Assembly: GCA_035551935.1 (NCBI GenBank)
Contig: DASZMJ010000533.1
Coordinates: 1-31,143, forward strand
Origin: DASZMJ01 sp035551935
Lineage (GTDB): Bacteria > Planctomycetota > Planctomycetia > Isosphaerales > Isosphaeraceae
Length of the DNA stretch: 31,143 nucleotides
Reading direction: 5' to 3'
Each line of letters begins with the position of its first letter. The stretch's first letter is position 1. Both the position numbers and the translations under genes were made by a program. Below the pieces are notes generated by a model that saw nothing but the letters and a program-made list of their open reading frames with translations, was not told where the DNA came from and did not search any database. This document shows positions 1 to 9,112 of this stretch, one piece after another.

Positions 1-21
1 CACCATCTCGCGGCATCGGGC

Positions 22-48
22 GGTGCGTCGTCGCGGACTCGACGCACC
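22..48. repeat. Small palindrome GGTGCGTCG/CGACGCACC
   Basis: Nine-base arms (22-30 and 40-48) pair perfectly around a 9-nt loop. The right arm runs into CCCTACGAAG, the same outer end seen on the palindromes at 12961-13028 and 29141-29208. CTACGAAG is then directly repeated nearby. Bases 1-132 hold no convincing gene. Confidence 0.5.
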
Positions 49-132
49 CTACGAAGCTACGAAGCATGTTCCATCATCGCGATTCCGGATCCGACCGTCA
101 CCCCCTCCCTCTCTCGAGCGAGGTCCGGCGCC

Positions 133-161
133 TTGACTTCCCGGATCGTTGCAGCTACAAC
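133..161 (+). promoter_or_regulatory. Promoter of the MarR gene
   Basis: TTGACT (133-138) and TACAAC (156-161) are separated by 17 nt. The -10 box is the right half of the inverted repeat at 148-161, so a bound regulator would block RNA polymerase. The predicted leader is very short. Confidence 0.55.
148..161. promoter_or_regulatory. Operator 1, GTTGCAGCTACAAC
   Basis: This is an imperfect inverted repeat with GTTG/CAAC ends. It ends 19 nt before the MarR ATG. A better copy of the same site ends 19 nt before the ATG of the next gene. Paired sites of this size fit a dimeric MarR protein; binding by this particular MarR is inferred. Confidence 0.6.
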
Positions 162-180
162 TTACCCGGAGGCCACTCTG

Positions 181-642
181 ATGGCGACGAAGAAGAGTCG
201 ACCGACGGCGGCGGAGGTGCTGGCGGGGGAGTGCCTGGCGGTCCGGGTCCGGATCCTGAACCGGGCCGTGAGCGCGTTGTACGACGAGGCGTTGCGGCCC
301 CACGGGCTGCGGGTCGGCCAGTTGAACCTGCTGGCCGCCGTCGGCAAGCTCGGCACGGCCCGGCCGGGGGACCTCTGCCGCGTCCTCCGCATGGACAAGT
401 CCACCCTCAGCCGCGACGCCGAGGTCCTCCGCCGCAACGGCTGGCTCGAGATCGACGACGCGGCCGACGCCCGCTCCCGGCCGCTGAAGCTGACCGCCGA
501 CGGCCACGCCCTGCTCGAATCGGCCCTGCCCGCCTGGCGCAAGGCCCAGGAGGCGGCCGTCGCGCTGATCGGCGCCGAGGGCAAGGCCGCCCTCGGTCGC
601 GTCGTCGATCGGCTCTGGAAGGACGGCGCCGTCGGCCGCTGA
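181..642 (+). CDS. MarR-family transcriptional regulator
   Basis: This 153-residue winged-helix regulator has the usual MarR length. The recognition region lies around residues 60-85 (MDKSTLSRDAEVLRRNGWLE) and is followed by the wing, with a D-A-R-S-R-P segment. The ATG at 181 is chosen over an upstream TTG at 133 because GGAGG (168-172) sits 8 nt before it and the TTG overlaps the -35 box. An inverted repeat covers its promoter and the same site precedes the next gene, so autoregulation together with control of the 4Fe-4S protein is likely. The ligand is unknown. Confidence 0.9.
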   Translation: MATKKSRPTAAEVLAGECLAVRVRILNRAVSALYDEALRPHGLRVGQLNLLAAVGKLGTARPGDLCRVLRMDKSTLSRDAEVLRRNGWLEIDDAADARSRPLKLTADGHALLESALPAWRKAQEAAVALIGAEGKAALGRVVDRLWKDGAVGR

Positions 643-670
643 ACGTCGACATCTTTTATTTTGCCGTTTC

Positions 671-684
671 GTTGTATCTACAAC
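671..684. promoter_or_regulatory. Operator 2, GTTGTATCTACAAC
   Basis: This is a perfect 6-bp inverted repeat (GTTGTA-TC-TACAAC). It ends 19 nt before the ATG at 704, the same geometry as operator 1. Its right arm TACAAC would again be the -10 box; the -35 region is a weak AT-rich stretch at about 655-661. The 4Fe-4S gene therefore probably has its own MarR-controlled promoter. Confidence 0.6.
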
Positions 685-703
685 AATCCAGGAGGCGACG
701 GCG

Positions 704-2035
704 ATGAGCAGGCTCGACGACCATCCGACCGTGGTCCGGTTCCGCGACTCGAAACCCCGGCCGCGCCCCGGCACGATCGACGCGGCGTGGCTGCGGCGGC
801 TCTGCCTCGACGCCGGGGCCGACGACGCGGGCGTCGTCGCGATCGATCGGCCCGATCTCGACGACCAGCGGGCGGAGGTCCTCGGCCTGTACCCGTGGAC
901 GAGGTCGCTCGTCGCGATCGTCTGCAAGATGAACCGCGAGCCGATCCGGAGCGTGGCGCGGTCGGTGGCGAACCTGGAGTTCCACCACGTCGGCGAGCAC
1001 GTCAACGACGTCGCCCGCGCCGTCGTCGCGGCCCTGGAGGCCGAGGGCGTCCGCGCGGTCAACCCGGCGATGGGCTTCCCGATGGAGATGGACCGCTACC
1101 CCGGCAAGACCTGGGTCGTGGCGCACAAGCCGATCGCCGTGGCGGCGGGCCTGGGTCGGATGGGCATCCATCGCAACGTCATCCACCCGAAGTTCGGCAA
1201 CTTCATCCTCCTGGGGACGATCCTGATCGACGCCGAGGTCTCCGAGCAGTCGCGGCCGATCGACTACAACCCGTGCCTCAGTTGCAAGCTCTGCGTGGCG
1301 GCCTGCCCCGTCGGCGCGATCGCGCCGGACGGCCACTTCGACTTCTCGGCCTGCCTGACGCACAACTACCGCGAGTTCCTCGGCGGCTTCACCGACTGGG
1401 TCGAGACCGTCGCCGACAGCAAGGATTCCCGCGACTACCGCCGCCGCGTCGACGACGCGGAGACGGCCTCGGTCTGGCAGAGCCTCGGCTTCGGGCCGAA
1501 CTACAAGGCCGCCTACTGCCTCGCCGCCTGCCCCGCCGGCGATGACGTGATCGGGCCGTTCCTCGCCGACCGCGGCGGCTTCGTCGGCGAGGTCGTCGAA
1601 CCCTTGCGGGCCAAGGAGGAGCCGGTCTACGTCATCCCCGGCTCCGACGCCGAGTCGTACGTCGCGAAGCGCTTCCCGCACAAGCGGCCGAGGCGGGTGG
1701 GCGGCGGCCGGCGGCCCCGGTCGATCCGCTCGTTCCTCGCCACCCTGCCGCACGTCTTCCAGCGCCACGCCTCCGCAGGTTTGAATGCCGTCTATCACTT
1801 CACCTTCACCGGCGACGAGCCCGCCGAGGCCACCGTCGTCATCCGCGACAAGGCCATCCGCGTCGAGCCCGGCCACGTCGGCGCGCCCGACCTCCGCGTC
1901 CAGGCCGACTCCCGCACCTGGCTCGGCTTCCTCGCCAAGGACCGCAGCCTCGTCTGGGCACTGTTACGCAGGAAGATCCGCCTCAAAGGCTCGCCGCGCC
2001 TGCTCGTCGCCTTCGGCAAGTGCTTCCCGTCATGA
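704..2035 (+). CDS. 4Fe-4S double-cluster protein with C-terminal SCP2-like domain
   Basis: The protein has 443 residues. The middle part resembles the iron-sulfur half of QueG and reductive dehalogenase-like proteins: C191-x2-C194-x2-C197-x3-C201-P, then C217 and C272-x3-C276-P, enough ligands for two clusters. Residues about 345-440 look like an SCP2 sterol-carrier fold. No cobalamin domain or signal peptide is evident, so cytoplasmic electron transfer is likely, but the substrate is unknown. GGAGG (691-695) sits 8 nt before the ATG. A MarR operator overlaps the presumed promoter, which suggests induction by a small hydrophobic or toxic compound. That last point is inference. Confidence 0.75.
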   Translation: MSRLDDHPTVVRFRDSKPRPRPGTIDAAWLRRLCLDAGADDAGVVAIDRPDLDDQRAEVLGLYPWTRSLVAIVCKMNREPIRSVARSVANLEFHHVGEHVNDVARAVVAALEAEGVRAVNPAMGFPMEMDRYPGKTWVVAHKPIAVAAGLGRMGIHRNVIHPKFGNFILLGTILIDAEVSEQSRPIDYNPCLSCKLCVAACPVGAIAPDGHFDFSACLTHNYREFLGGFTDWVETVADSKDSRDYRRRVDDAETASVWQSLGFGPNYKAAYCLAACPAGDDVIGPFLADRGGFVGEVVEPLRAKEEPVYVIPGSDAESYVAKRFPHKRPRRVGGGRRPRSIRSFLATLPHVFQRHASAGLNAVYHFTFTGDEPAEATVVIRDKAIRVEPGHVGAPDLRVQADSRTWLGFLAKDRSLVWALLRRKIRLKGSPRLLVAFGKCFPS

Positions 2036-2078
2036 ACGGCCGGGGGCCCTCTCGCGTTCCCGTTGAGGACGTGCGCGG

Positions 2079-2102
2079 GCCCGGCTGCAATGTCGGCCGG
2101 GC
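2079..2102. terminator. GC hairpin between convergent genes
   Basis: GCCCGGC (2079-2085) and GCCGGGC (2096-2102) form a 7-bp stem with a 10-nt loop in the gap between the stops of two convergent genes. There is no T tract, so intrinsic termination is uncertain. Confidence 0.35.
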
Positions 2103-4282
2103 TCAGGGGGTGCCCGAGATCAGCCGCGGGGTGAACCGGATCTGCGCGTTGCTCGGGTCGGCGAAGTCCAGCAGGATCGTCGCCGGCCCGCTGGACAGGC
2201 TCGCCAGGTCGATGGCGACGTACGGGCTGCCCGAGGGCAAGGTGGCCGAGGTCATCCCGCTCGCGTTGGCCAGCGTCACGCCGCTCGGCAGGCCGTCGAG
2301 CGCCAGGTCGAGCGTGCCGGTGGCCGCCGGGCCGCCGACCTGGGTGACGGTCACGAGCTGGACGAACTGGTGGGTGGCGCGGTTGTAGCGGTAGCCGCTG
2401 AACTGGACGCTCAGTTGCACGAACGCCGCCGAGTCGGCGCCCAGCCCGGCGGCGCCGGCGGCCCCGTTGGTGCCCGAGGGGCCGGTGTCGGGCGAGGGGT
2501 TGCCGTCCTGGTCGAAGTCGACCCCCTGGCCGCCCATGCCGCCCTGGCCGGCGCCGCCGCCGAGGCCGCCGGTGCCGAAGTTCGGGCCGATGGTGGCGTT
2601 GGCGGCGATGACCGCGGCCGTCGCCGAGAGGTTCGCCCCGATCCCCTCGCTGCCGGCGCCGCCGTTCGCACCGTTGCCGCCGGCGTAGCCGGGGAAGCTG
2701 AATCCCGGCATGGGGGGATTCCCCTCGGTCAGGTAGGAGTTGTCGCCGCCGTCGCCGCCGTCGCCGCCGTCGCCGCCGTCGCCGCCGTCGCCGCCGTTGG
2801 CGTAGTTGCCGGTGAGGGTGGCATCGAGGATTGTCAGCCCGGCGCCGCCGGCGATGCCGCCGCCGGTGCCCGCGCCCCCCGCGTCGCCATCGCCGCCGTC
2901 GTTGCCGGGGCCGGCCTGCTGGAATAAGATCGGGGTCCCGGCGCCGCCATTGCCGCCGTTGCCGCCCTGGCCGCCGGCGGCCGTGTTGCCGGTGATGGTG
3001 CTCGACGCGACCGAGACCGTCACCCCCGCAGCGGCGTCGATGCCGCCGCCGATCCCCAGGCCGCCGGCGCCGCCGGCGCCGGAGAAAAAGTCGAAGGAGT
3101 AGCTGTTGCCACCGACCCCGCCGGCCCCGCCCGTGGCCGAGTTGCCGGTCAGCGCAGTCGACTCGACCGTGCCCGTGCCGCCGGTGATGGCGACGCCGCC
3201 GCCGGCCCCCGTCCCCGCGTCGCCCCCGTCCTGGGCGTTGTCGTAGTACAACGACGGGAAGCCCGCCGTGCCCTGCTCGCCGGCGCCGCCCTGGACGGAA
3301 TTCGAGCCGACCATGCTCCCCACGACGAGCAACCGGCCCGAGTCGCTCGAGATGCCGCCGCCGTCGGCGTCGCCCCCGTTGTTCGCCACGGGATTGCCGA
3401 GGGTCGTGTTCGGGCTGGGGCCCTCGACGAACAGGCCGTTCGCCGCGTTGCCGGTGAGGGTGCTGCCGAGAATCGTCGCCGTGCCCCCGTCGGTGTTCGC
3501 GATCCCGCCGCCGCTCGTCGCCGGCGGGGTATTGCCGCCTTCGGCGTAGAACGCGAGCCCGCGCACCGTGTTGTCCGAGATGACGCTGTCGCGGACCGTG
3601 AGCGTCCCGCCGTCGTTCCAGATCCCGCCGCCGGAGACGACGGTGGGGGTGAGGGAGAAGGCAAAGTCGAATGACTGTTCCATCAAGGCCGTATTGCCGC
3701 TGACGGTGACGCGGTCGAGGGTCAAGGTCCCCGTGTTAAGGATCCCGCCGCCGCCCCCGGGGCCGCCGTCGTTCTCGGTGTCGTTGTTGATGACCTGGTC
3801 GTCGGCGAGGGCCAGCGTCCCGGCGTTGTCGATCCCGCCGCCACCGATGGGGGCACTGGATGCACCGTAAACCGAGCCGCCGGTGATCGTCAGGCCGGAG
3901 ATCGCCGCCGTGACCCCAGCGTCGACGGTGAGGACCGCCCCGGTGGCGAAGTTGAGTCCGCCGCTGACCGTCAGGTCCGCGGCGCCCAGGCCCTGGATCG
4001 TCAGGTCCGTCTTGACCTCCAGGCCGCTGGTCTGGATCGTCGCCCCCTTGAGTGAGTTGTCGAAGGTGATGACCTCGCCGGGCGCGGCGTTGTCGATGGC
4101 ATCGCGCAGCGACCCGGAACCGCTGTCGTTGGTGTTGCTGACGACGCTCAAAAGGGCGCGGCCCTCAAGGGCCTCGATGTGCCAGGCGCGGCGCGGCCGG
4201 CGGCGGGTGGTGGGTGGTGGGTGGTGGGTGGCCGATGACGGCGGGTTGTCGGGGTCGGCAGGGGACGAGTCGTGAGACGCAT
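2103..4282 (-). CDS. Large Gly-rich secreted protein with planctomycete extracellular motif (start out of frame)
   Basis: The body carries the N-terminal motif LEGRALLS, then a CSLREAI-like stretch (GSGSLRDAIDNAA) and many GGGI-x-N / S-G-N-T beta-helix repeats like those of polymorphic outer-membrane proteins. Very Gly/Asp-rich repeats and a conserved-looking Ser/Thr-rich C-terminal domain follow. It is probably surface exposed. The ATG with ideal GGAGG spacing (4282, 8 nt) and a closer ATG (4287) lie in the other two frames. The body frame has no start between the 7-nt repeat and the terminator at 4344-4377; its only upstream ATGs (for example 4406) lie beyond that terminator. Either the 7-nt tract has changed length or the sequence has an indel there. 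Confidence 0.7.
2742..2795 (-). repeat. Tandem 9-nt repeat, six copies, encoding Gly-Gly-Asp
   Basis: GTCGCCGCC is repeated six times on the + strand and is read on the minus strand as GGD units inside the surface protein. The unit length is a multiple of three, so copy changes would alter protein length without breaking the frame. Confidence 0.85.
4205..4231 (-). repeat. Heptanucleotide tandem repeat at the 5' end of the surface protein gene
   Basis: GGGTGGT is present 3.9 times on the + strand. The unit length is 1 modulo 3, so each gain or loss shifts the frame. One added unit would place the ATG at 4282 in frame with the LEGRALLS body. One lost unit would do the same for the ATG at 4287. 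Confidence 0.85.
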
Positions 4283-4343
4283 CGCATGACCCTCCGGTGG
4301 TGGGGCGAGCCGGCCGGTCGGCCGCTCGCTGGCGTCCGCGCGC

Positions 4344-4377
4344 AAAAAAACCCGACGCTCGCCCGCCGCACGTCGGG
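4344..4377 (-). terminator. Intrinsic terminator upstream of the surface protein gene
   Basis: Read on the minus strand, CCCGACG, a 13-nt loop and CGTCGGG are followed directly by seven T. It lies about 60 nt before the proposed starts at 4282/4287. It could end transcripts from the histidine kinase or act as an attenuator in the surface gene leader. Confidence 0.8.
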
Positions 4378-4429
4378 GCCACCATGACCAGGGCCGCCCC
4401 ACCCATCGGGAGGGGGACGTAGCCCGAGC

Positions 4430-4458
4430 ATCGTCCCCAGGCCCGCGGAGGAAGTCAA
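4430..4458 (-). promoter_or_regulatory. Weak candidate promoter for the surface protein leader
   Basis: On the minus strand TTGACT is followed after 17 nt by GACGAT, a poor -10. If used, the transcript would pass through the terminator at 4344-4377 before the start codon. Confidence 0.25.
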
Positions 4459-4643
4459 GCGTCATGATTTTTTTCAACACGTGTCCGTGTCTATGAGTAC
4501 GATTCGAGATTCTTGCGGATAAAGCTTGTCCATGGCCGCCGCGGGAGGCCCGACGACGCGACGCGACGGGGCCCGGCGGAGATGGGGCGATGGAAGGGAG
4601 GGGGGCCCGGCCGTCGGGCGGCTCGAGCGGTTCTGTCTCGATC

Positions 4644-4729
4644 GGAGCAGGCACGCTCCGCGTGCCGTCCGCCGACCCCGCGCGTTCGGTTCGGGTCCTG
4701 GCGGACGGCACGCGGAGCGTGCCTGCTCC
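4644..4729. repeat. Long palindrome family A, copy 1
   Basis: Perfect 30-nt inverted arms (4644-4673 and 4700-4729) flank a 26-nt loop. The core arm begins GCAGGCACGCTCCGCGTGCC. It lies just beyond the repaired stop of the kinase gene. Two further copies occur at 13837-13914 and 16681-16755 with unrelated loops. Confidence 0.9.
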
Positions 4730-4747
4730 GGGAAAGCGAAAGCCGAT

Positions 4748-7700
4748 CTAGGGGCCGTCGGCGGCCGGGACGGAGCCCACGGGCTCGGCCGGGGCGGCGG
4801 GCTCGGGGGCGGGGACGTCGTCGAGGAGCAGGTCGCGGAGGGTCGCGGGGTCGATCGGCTTGACGAGGTGACGGTCGAAGCCCGCGGCCCGAGACCGCCG
4901 CCGGTCCTGGTCCTGGCCCCAGCCGGTCAGGGCCACCAGGAGCGTGCGACCGAACTCGGGGCGGGCCCGGAGCCGGCGCGCGACCTCCAGGCCGTCCATG
5001 CCCGGCATGCCGATGTCCAGCAGGACGACCTCGGGCAGGAACTCCCCGGCGATCTCCAGCGCCGCGGGGCCGTCGCACGCGACGCGGACCTCCTGGCCAT
5101 GGAGGCCGGCTCAGCAACTTCGCCAGGCTGTTGGCCGCGTCGGCGTTGTCGTCGACGACCAGGATGCGACGCCGCCGGGGCTTGCCGGCGGCGGCCTCGG
5201 GCGCCCGGGCGTCGGCCGCGGCCGGGGCCGGCAAGGCGGGCAGGCGGACAACGAACTCGCTGCCCAGGCCCGGCCCGGCGCTGTGGGCGGTGATCCGGCC
5301 GCCGTGGAGGGCGACGAGGCTCCGGACCAGGCCCAGGCCGATGCCGAGCCCCCCCTTGGAACGGCCGGAGTGGCCGTCGACCTGGGTGAACGGGTCGAAG
5401 ATCCTGGCGAGCATCTCGGCGGGGATGCCGACCCCGTTGTCGGCGACGCGGAGGACGACCTCGTCCCCTTCGCGGCCGGCCTCCAGGGTGATCCTGCCGC
5501 CGGGCTCGGTGTACTTGATGGCGTTGGTCAGGAGGTTGTCGAGCACCTGCTCCAGCCGCGTCGGGTCGGCCTCGAGGACGACCCGCTCGGCCGGGCCGCG
5601 GACGACCAGCTCGTGGCCCCGCTCCGCCAGCGCCGACCGGACCGCGGCGACGGCGTGCGCGACGACCGGGCCGAGCTCGACCGGTTGCCGACGCAGCTCG
5701 ATCTTGCCGCGGGAGATCCGGGCGATGTCCATCAGGTCGTCGACCAGCCGCGAGAGGTGGGCGACCTGGCGCTCGGCCATCGCGCGGTCGGCCTCGTGGC
5801 CGCGGCCGTCGGGGTCGGGGTCGGGTTGGGCCATCAGGAGCAGCGCGTTGCGGATCGGCGCCAGGGGGTTGCGGAGCTCGTGGGCCAACGTCGCGAGGAA
5901 CTCGTCCTTGCGGCGGTCGGCGTCGCGCAGCGCCTCGTAGAGCCGGGCGTTCTCGACGGCGACGGCGGCGCGGTGGGCCAGGTCCTCGGCCTGCCGGAGG
6001 TCGTCGGGCCCGTAGCGGCGGCCCGACTCGGCGGCGATGAAGCTGATGGCGCCGAAGGCCCCGCCCCGCCCGGCCAGCGGGACGCAGAGGCACGATCTCA
6101 GGCCCAGATCCCGCAGGAGCCGCAGGTGCTCCTCGTCGCCGGCCCCGGCCGCCAGCATCTCGTCGGTGATCTCGGGGACGAGCACGGGCTCGCCGGTGCG
6201 CAACACCTGGAAGACGCCCATGGGGGTGTCGGGCCGGGTCGGGTAGCGGCGCTGGAGGTCGTAGGCCAGCTCGACCTTGGCCGGGTCCTGGTGCGCCACC
6301 GCGACGCGATGCGGCGCGCCGTCGTCGCCGAGCAGGTCGACGGCGCACCAGTCGGCGAAGTGGGGGACGGCCAGGCGGGCGACGGCGCGGAGGGCCTCGG
6401 CCTCGTCGGTCAGGGCGGCCAGGGCCGCGCCGGCCTCGGCCATGAAGCGTGCGTCCTGCTCGGCCCGCCTGCGGTCGTCGATGTCGGTGGCCGTGCCGAT
6501 CCGGCGGACCACCTGCCCCGCGTCGTCGACCACCGCGACCGCCCGCCCCAGGTGCCAGCGATAGACGCCGTGGCGGTCGCGCAGGCGGTACTCGGCCTCG
6601 AACGTCGCGCCGGTCTCGACCGCGTGCATATAGGCGGCGACGACCCGCTCGACGTCGTCGGGGTGGGTGACCTCGCGGCAGCCGTCCTCGCGGAACGACC
6701 GCTCGGGAGTCAGGCCGGTGTACTCGAACCAGCGCTGGTTGAAGAACTCGACGCCGCGGTCGGTCCGCGTGATCCAGACGATCTGCGGCAGGAGGTCGGC
6801 GAGGCTCCGGAACCGCTCCTCGCTCTCGCGCAGCGCCCCCTCGGCGCGGAGCCGGTCGGTGATGTCGATGGCCATGCCGCCGACCCACGCCCCGCCGCCG
6901 GCCGCGACGGGGATCGGGAACTTGGTGACCAGCGACGAGTGGAGCAGGCCGTCGTCGTGCTCCAACGTCTCGACGACCTGGACCCCCGCGCCGAGCTCCA
7001 ACGCCCGGCGGTCGTTCCGGTCGAACAGCGCGGCGGTCTCGCCCGGGAAGACCTCGGCGTCGGTCCGGCCGTAGAGCCGCTCGCGCGGCGCCCGGAAGGC
7101 CCGTTCGGCGGCGTCGTTGGCGTAGAGGTACCGGCCCCCGGCGTCCTTGATCCAGGCCAGGCCCGGCAGGTGCTGCATGAACCGCGCGAACCGCTCCTCG
7201 CCGGCCCGCAACGCCTCCTCGACCCGCTTGCGGTCGTCGATGTCGGTCGCCGTCCCCGACCGCCGGGCCACCGCCCCGGACGCGTCCTTCACCGGCGCCG
7301 ACCGCACCAGGTGCCAGCCATACCCCCCGTCGCGGCGCCGCAGCCGCACCTCGGCCTCGAAGATCTCGCCGCTGCCGAGGCCCCGCTCCCGCGCCTCGAA
7401 GAACCGGCCGAGGTCGTCGGGGTGGACCGCGTCCCGCCAGCCCTCGCCCAGCGAGGCATCGGGAGTCATCCCAGTATATTCATACCATCGTCTGTTAAAA
7501 TAATCGACGTCGCCCGCCTGCCCGGCCGTCCAGACGATCTGCGGCATGACGTCGGCGAGGTCGCGGAACCGCCCCTCGCTCTCGCGCAAGGCCCGCTCGG
7601 CGCGGACCCGCTCGGTGACGTCCTCGACGACGGCCATGACCCGGCTCGGCCGCCCCGCGCCGTCGCAGATCAGCGAGACGGCCGCCCGGCACCAGACGAC

Positions 7701-8348
7701 CCGGCCGTCCTTGCGGACGTAGCGCTTCTCGATCGTGTAGCTCGGCGGCCCCTCCGCGATCCGCTCGAACCGCTCCATGTTCCCCGGCGGGTCGTCGGGG
7801 TGGGTGATGTCCTGGAACCCGAGCTTTGACAACTCCTCGCGCGAGTAGCCGACGATCTCGCAGTAGCGGTCGTTGACGCGGAGGAACCGGCCCGCGAGGT
7901 CCACCTCGCTGATGCCGACGGCCGCCTGGTCGTAGATGGCCCGGTACTGCTCCTCGCTCTGGCGGTACTCCTCGAGCACCCGCCGGGCCTCCTCGGCGCT
8001 GGCCCGGGCCCGACGCCGCGCCGCGCGGACCGCCCCGCCGAGCACGGCCACGCCCAGGCCGATGACGACGAAGGCGAGGCCCAATTGCCGCCGATCGCCG
8101 AAGAACGGCACCGGGCCCCCCGGCGCCATGATGTAGCGGTCGACCGCCAGCCACGACAGGCCGACGGCGAAGGCCGACGGCCCGAACCCGCCATACCAGG
8201 CGGTCGCGACCACGACGATGAAGAACGTCAGGAACGGGAACCGCGGCCCGAGCACCGGGTCCAGCGCCAGGCGGACCACCGTCGCCAGGGCGACCCCGGC
8301 CGCGGCCAGCAGGTAGTTCCGGGTCGATCGCAACGAGGGGAGGGGCAT
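4748..8348 (-). CDS. Membrane hybrid sensor histidine kinase, frameshifted before the receiver
   Basis: Domains in order: a DUF4118-like membrane region (residues about 10-110, several hydrophobic helices), four PAS domains (about 132-640, each ending in the usual D-I-T/D-D-R stretch), GAF (about 645-800), HisKA with phospho-acceptor His 823 in ATLAHELRNPL, and HATPase with NLLTNAIKY, DNGVGI and GLGIGLGL. The receiver starts RRRILVVDDN and then breaks. Its remainder (VRVACDG, VLLDIGMPGMDGLEV with the phospho-acceptor Asp at 5015-5017, ending in a TAG at 4748) is in another frame. One extra base at about 5104-5105 explains this. Without repair the frame runs to 4491 as junk. The signal sensed is unknown. 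Confidence 0.85.
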
Positions 8349-8490
8349 GCCGTCGCCGTCCCGGGGGCAAACGGGGCTGTTCCGTCGGCGCCGACCGGCC
8401 GGTCGCCCCGGGTCAATCCTATCAGAGGAACGCCGCCGTTGCAGCGGCTATCGGGCCCGCCGAGCCGACCTGGGCCGCGCCCATCCCCGA

Positions 8491-8988
8491 TCAGGAGGGC
8501 GGGGCGGGCCCGCCGGGCTCGCAGGGTCGCTGCCGGGCCTTCTCCAGCAGCCGGATCAGCTCGCGGAGCTCGGCGGCGCTGAGGTGGCCGATCAGCCGCC
8601 TGTGCAGCGCGGCCTCGGGCGCGTCGACCCCGGCCAGCAGGTCGAGGCCCTTCGGCGTGATCGCCACGAAGACGACCCGGCGATCCTCGGTCGACCGCTC
8701 GCGGGCGACGAGGCCGCAACCCTCGAGCCGGTCGATCAGGCCGGTGATCCCCGGCACGGCGGCGATCATCCGGTCGGCGACCTCGAGGATCGGCAGCGGC
8801 TTGCCCTCGCCCCGCAGGATGCGCAGGACGTTGTACTGCGACGGGGTCAGGCCGTGCTCGCGGAAGAGCCTCGCGAAGCAGATGCCGATGCGGTCGGCCG
8901 TCCGCGCGATGTTCAAGGTCGCCTCCTGCTCCAGCGAGTCGAACGGCTTCCGCTTCTTCAGCTCCCGCTGCAACCTCCCGCCCGGCAT
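8491..8988 (-). CDS. MarR-family transcriptional regulator
   Basis: This 165-residue protein has a clear MarR core: LTPSQYNVLRILRG, the recognition segment GITGLIDRLEGCGLVARE, and the wing with STEDRRVVFVAITPKG. A TTGACA lies upstream (minus strand, 9058-9063), but the best -10 candidates, near 9030-9038, are 19 to 22 nt away, so the promoter is uncertain. The gene follows the DUF5690 gene on the same strand after a 124-nt gap containing GC-rich inverted repeats and could be co-transcribed or separate. Target and ligand are unknown. It is clearly different in sequence from the MarR at 181-642. Confidence 0.85.
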   Translation of the reverse strand: MPGGRLQRELKKRKPFDSLEQEATLNIARTADRIGICFARLFREHGLTPSQYNVLRILRGEGKPLPILEVADRMIAAVPGITGLIDRLEGCGLVARERSTEDRRVVFVAITPKGLDLLAGVDAPEAALHRRLIGHLSAAELRELIRLLEKARQRPCEPGGPAPPS

Positions 8989-9112
8989 GGCCCGGCCCCC
9001 CCGCGTCGTCGGTCGCGTCGATCGTCACGTCTATAGTCTCTGCCTCAACGAATGGCGTGTCAAGGAACCGAGGGGATCTCGACGCCGGGGCACCCGGGGC
9101 CCGGGCCTCGGG

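Noticed and set aside
2742..2795. Nine-nt repeat as a possible CRISPR or origin iteron
   Set aside because: It lies inside a coding frame and encodes Gly-Gly-Asp units in a Gly-rich protein.
4944..7829. A 961-residue open frame on the + strand
   Set aside because: It is the antisense shadow of the histidine kinase; its translation is Asp/Gly/Val/Arg-biased with no recognisable domain.
9030..9063. TTGACA and TATAGA as a promoter for the second MarR gene
   Set aside because: The spacing is 22 nt, too long for a standard promoter; kept only as a remark.
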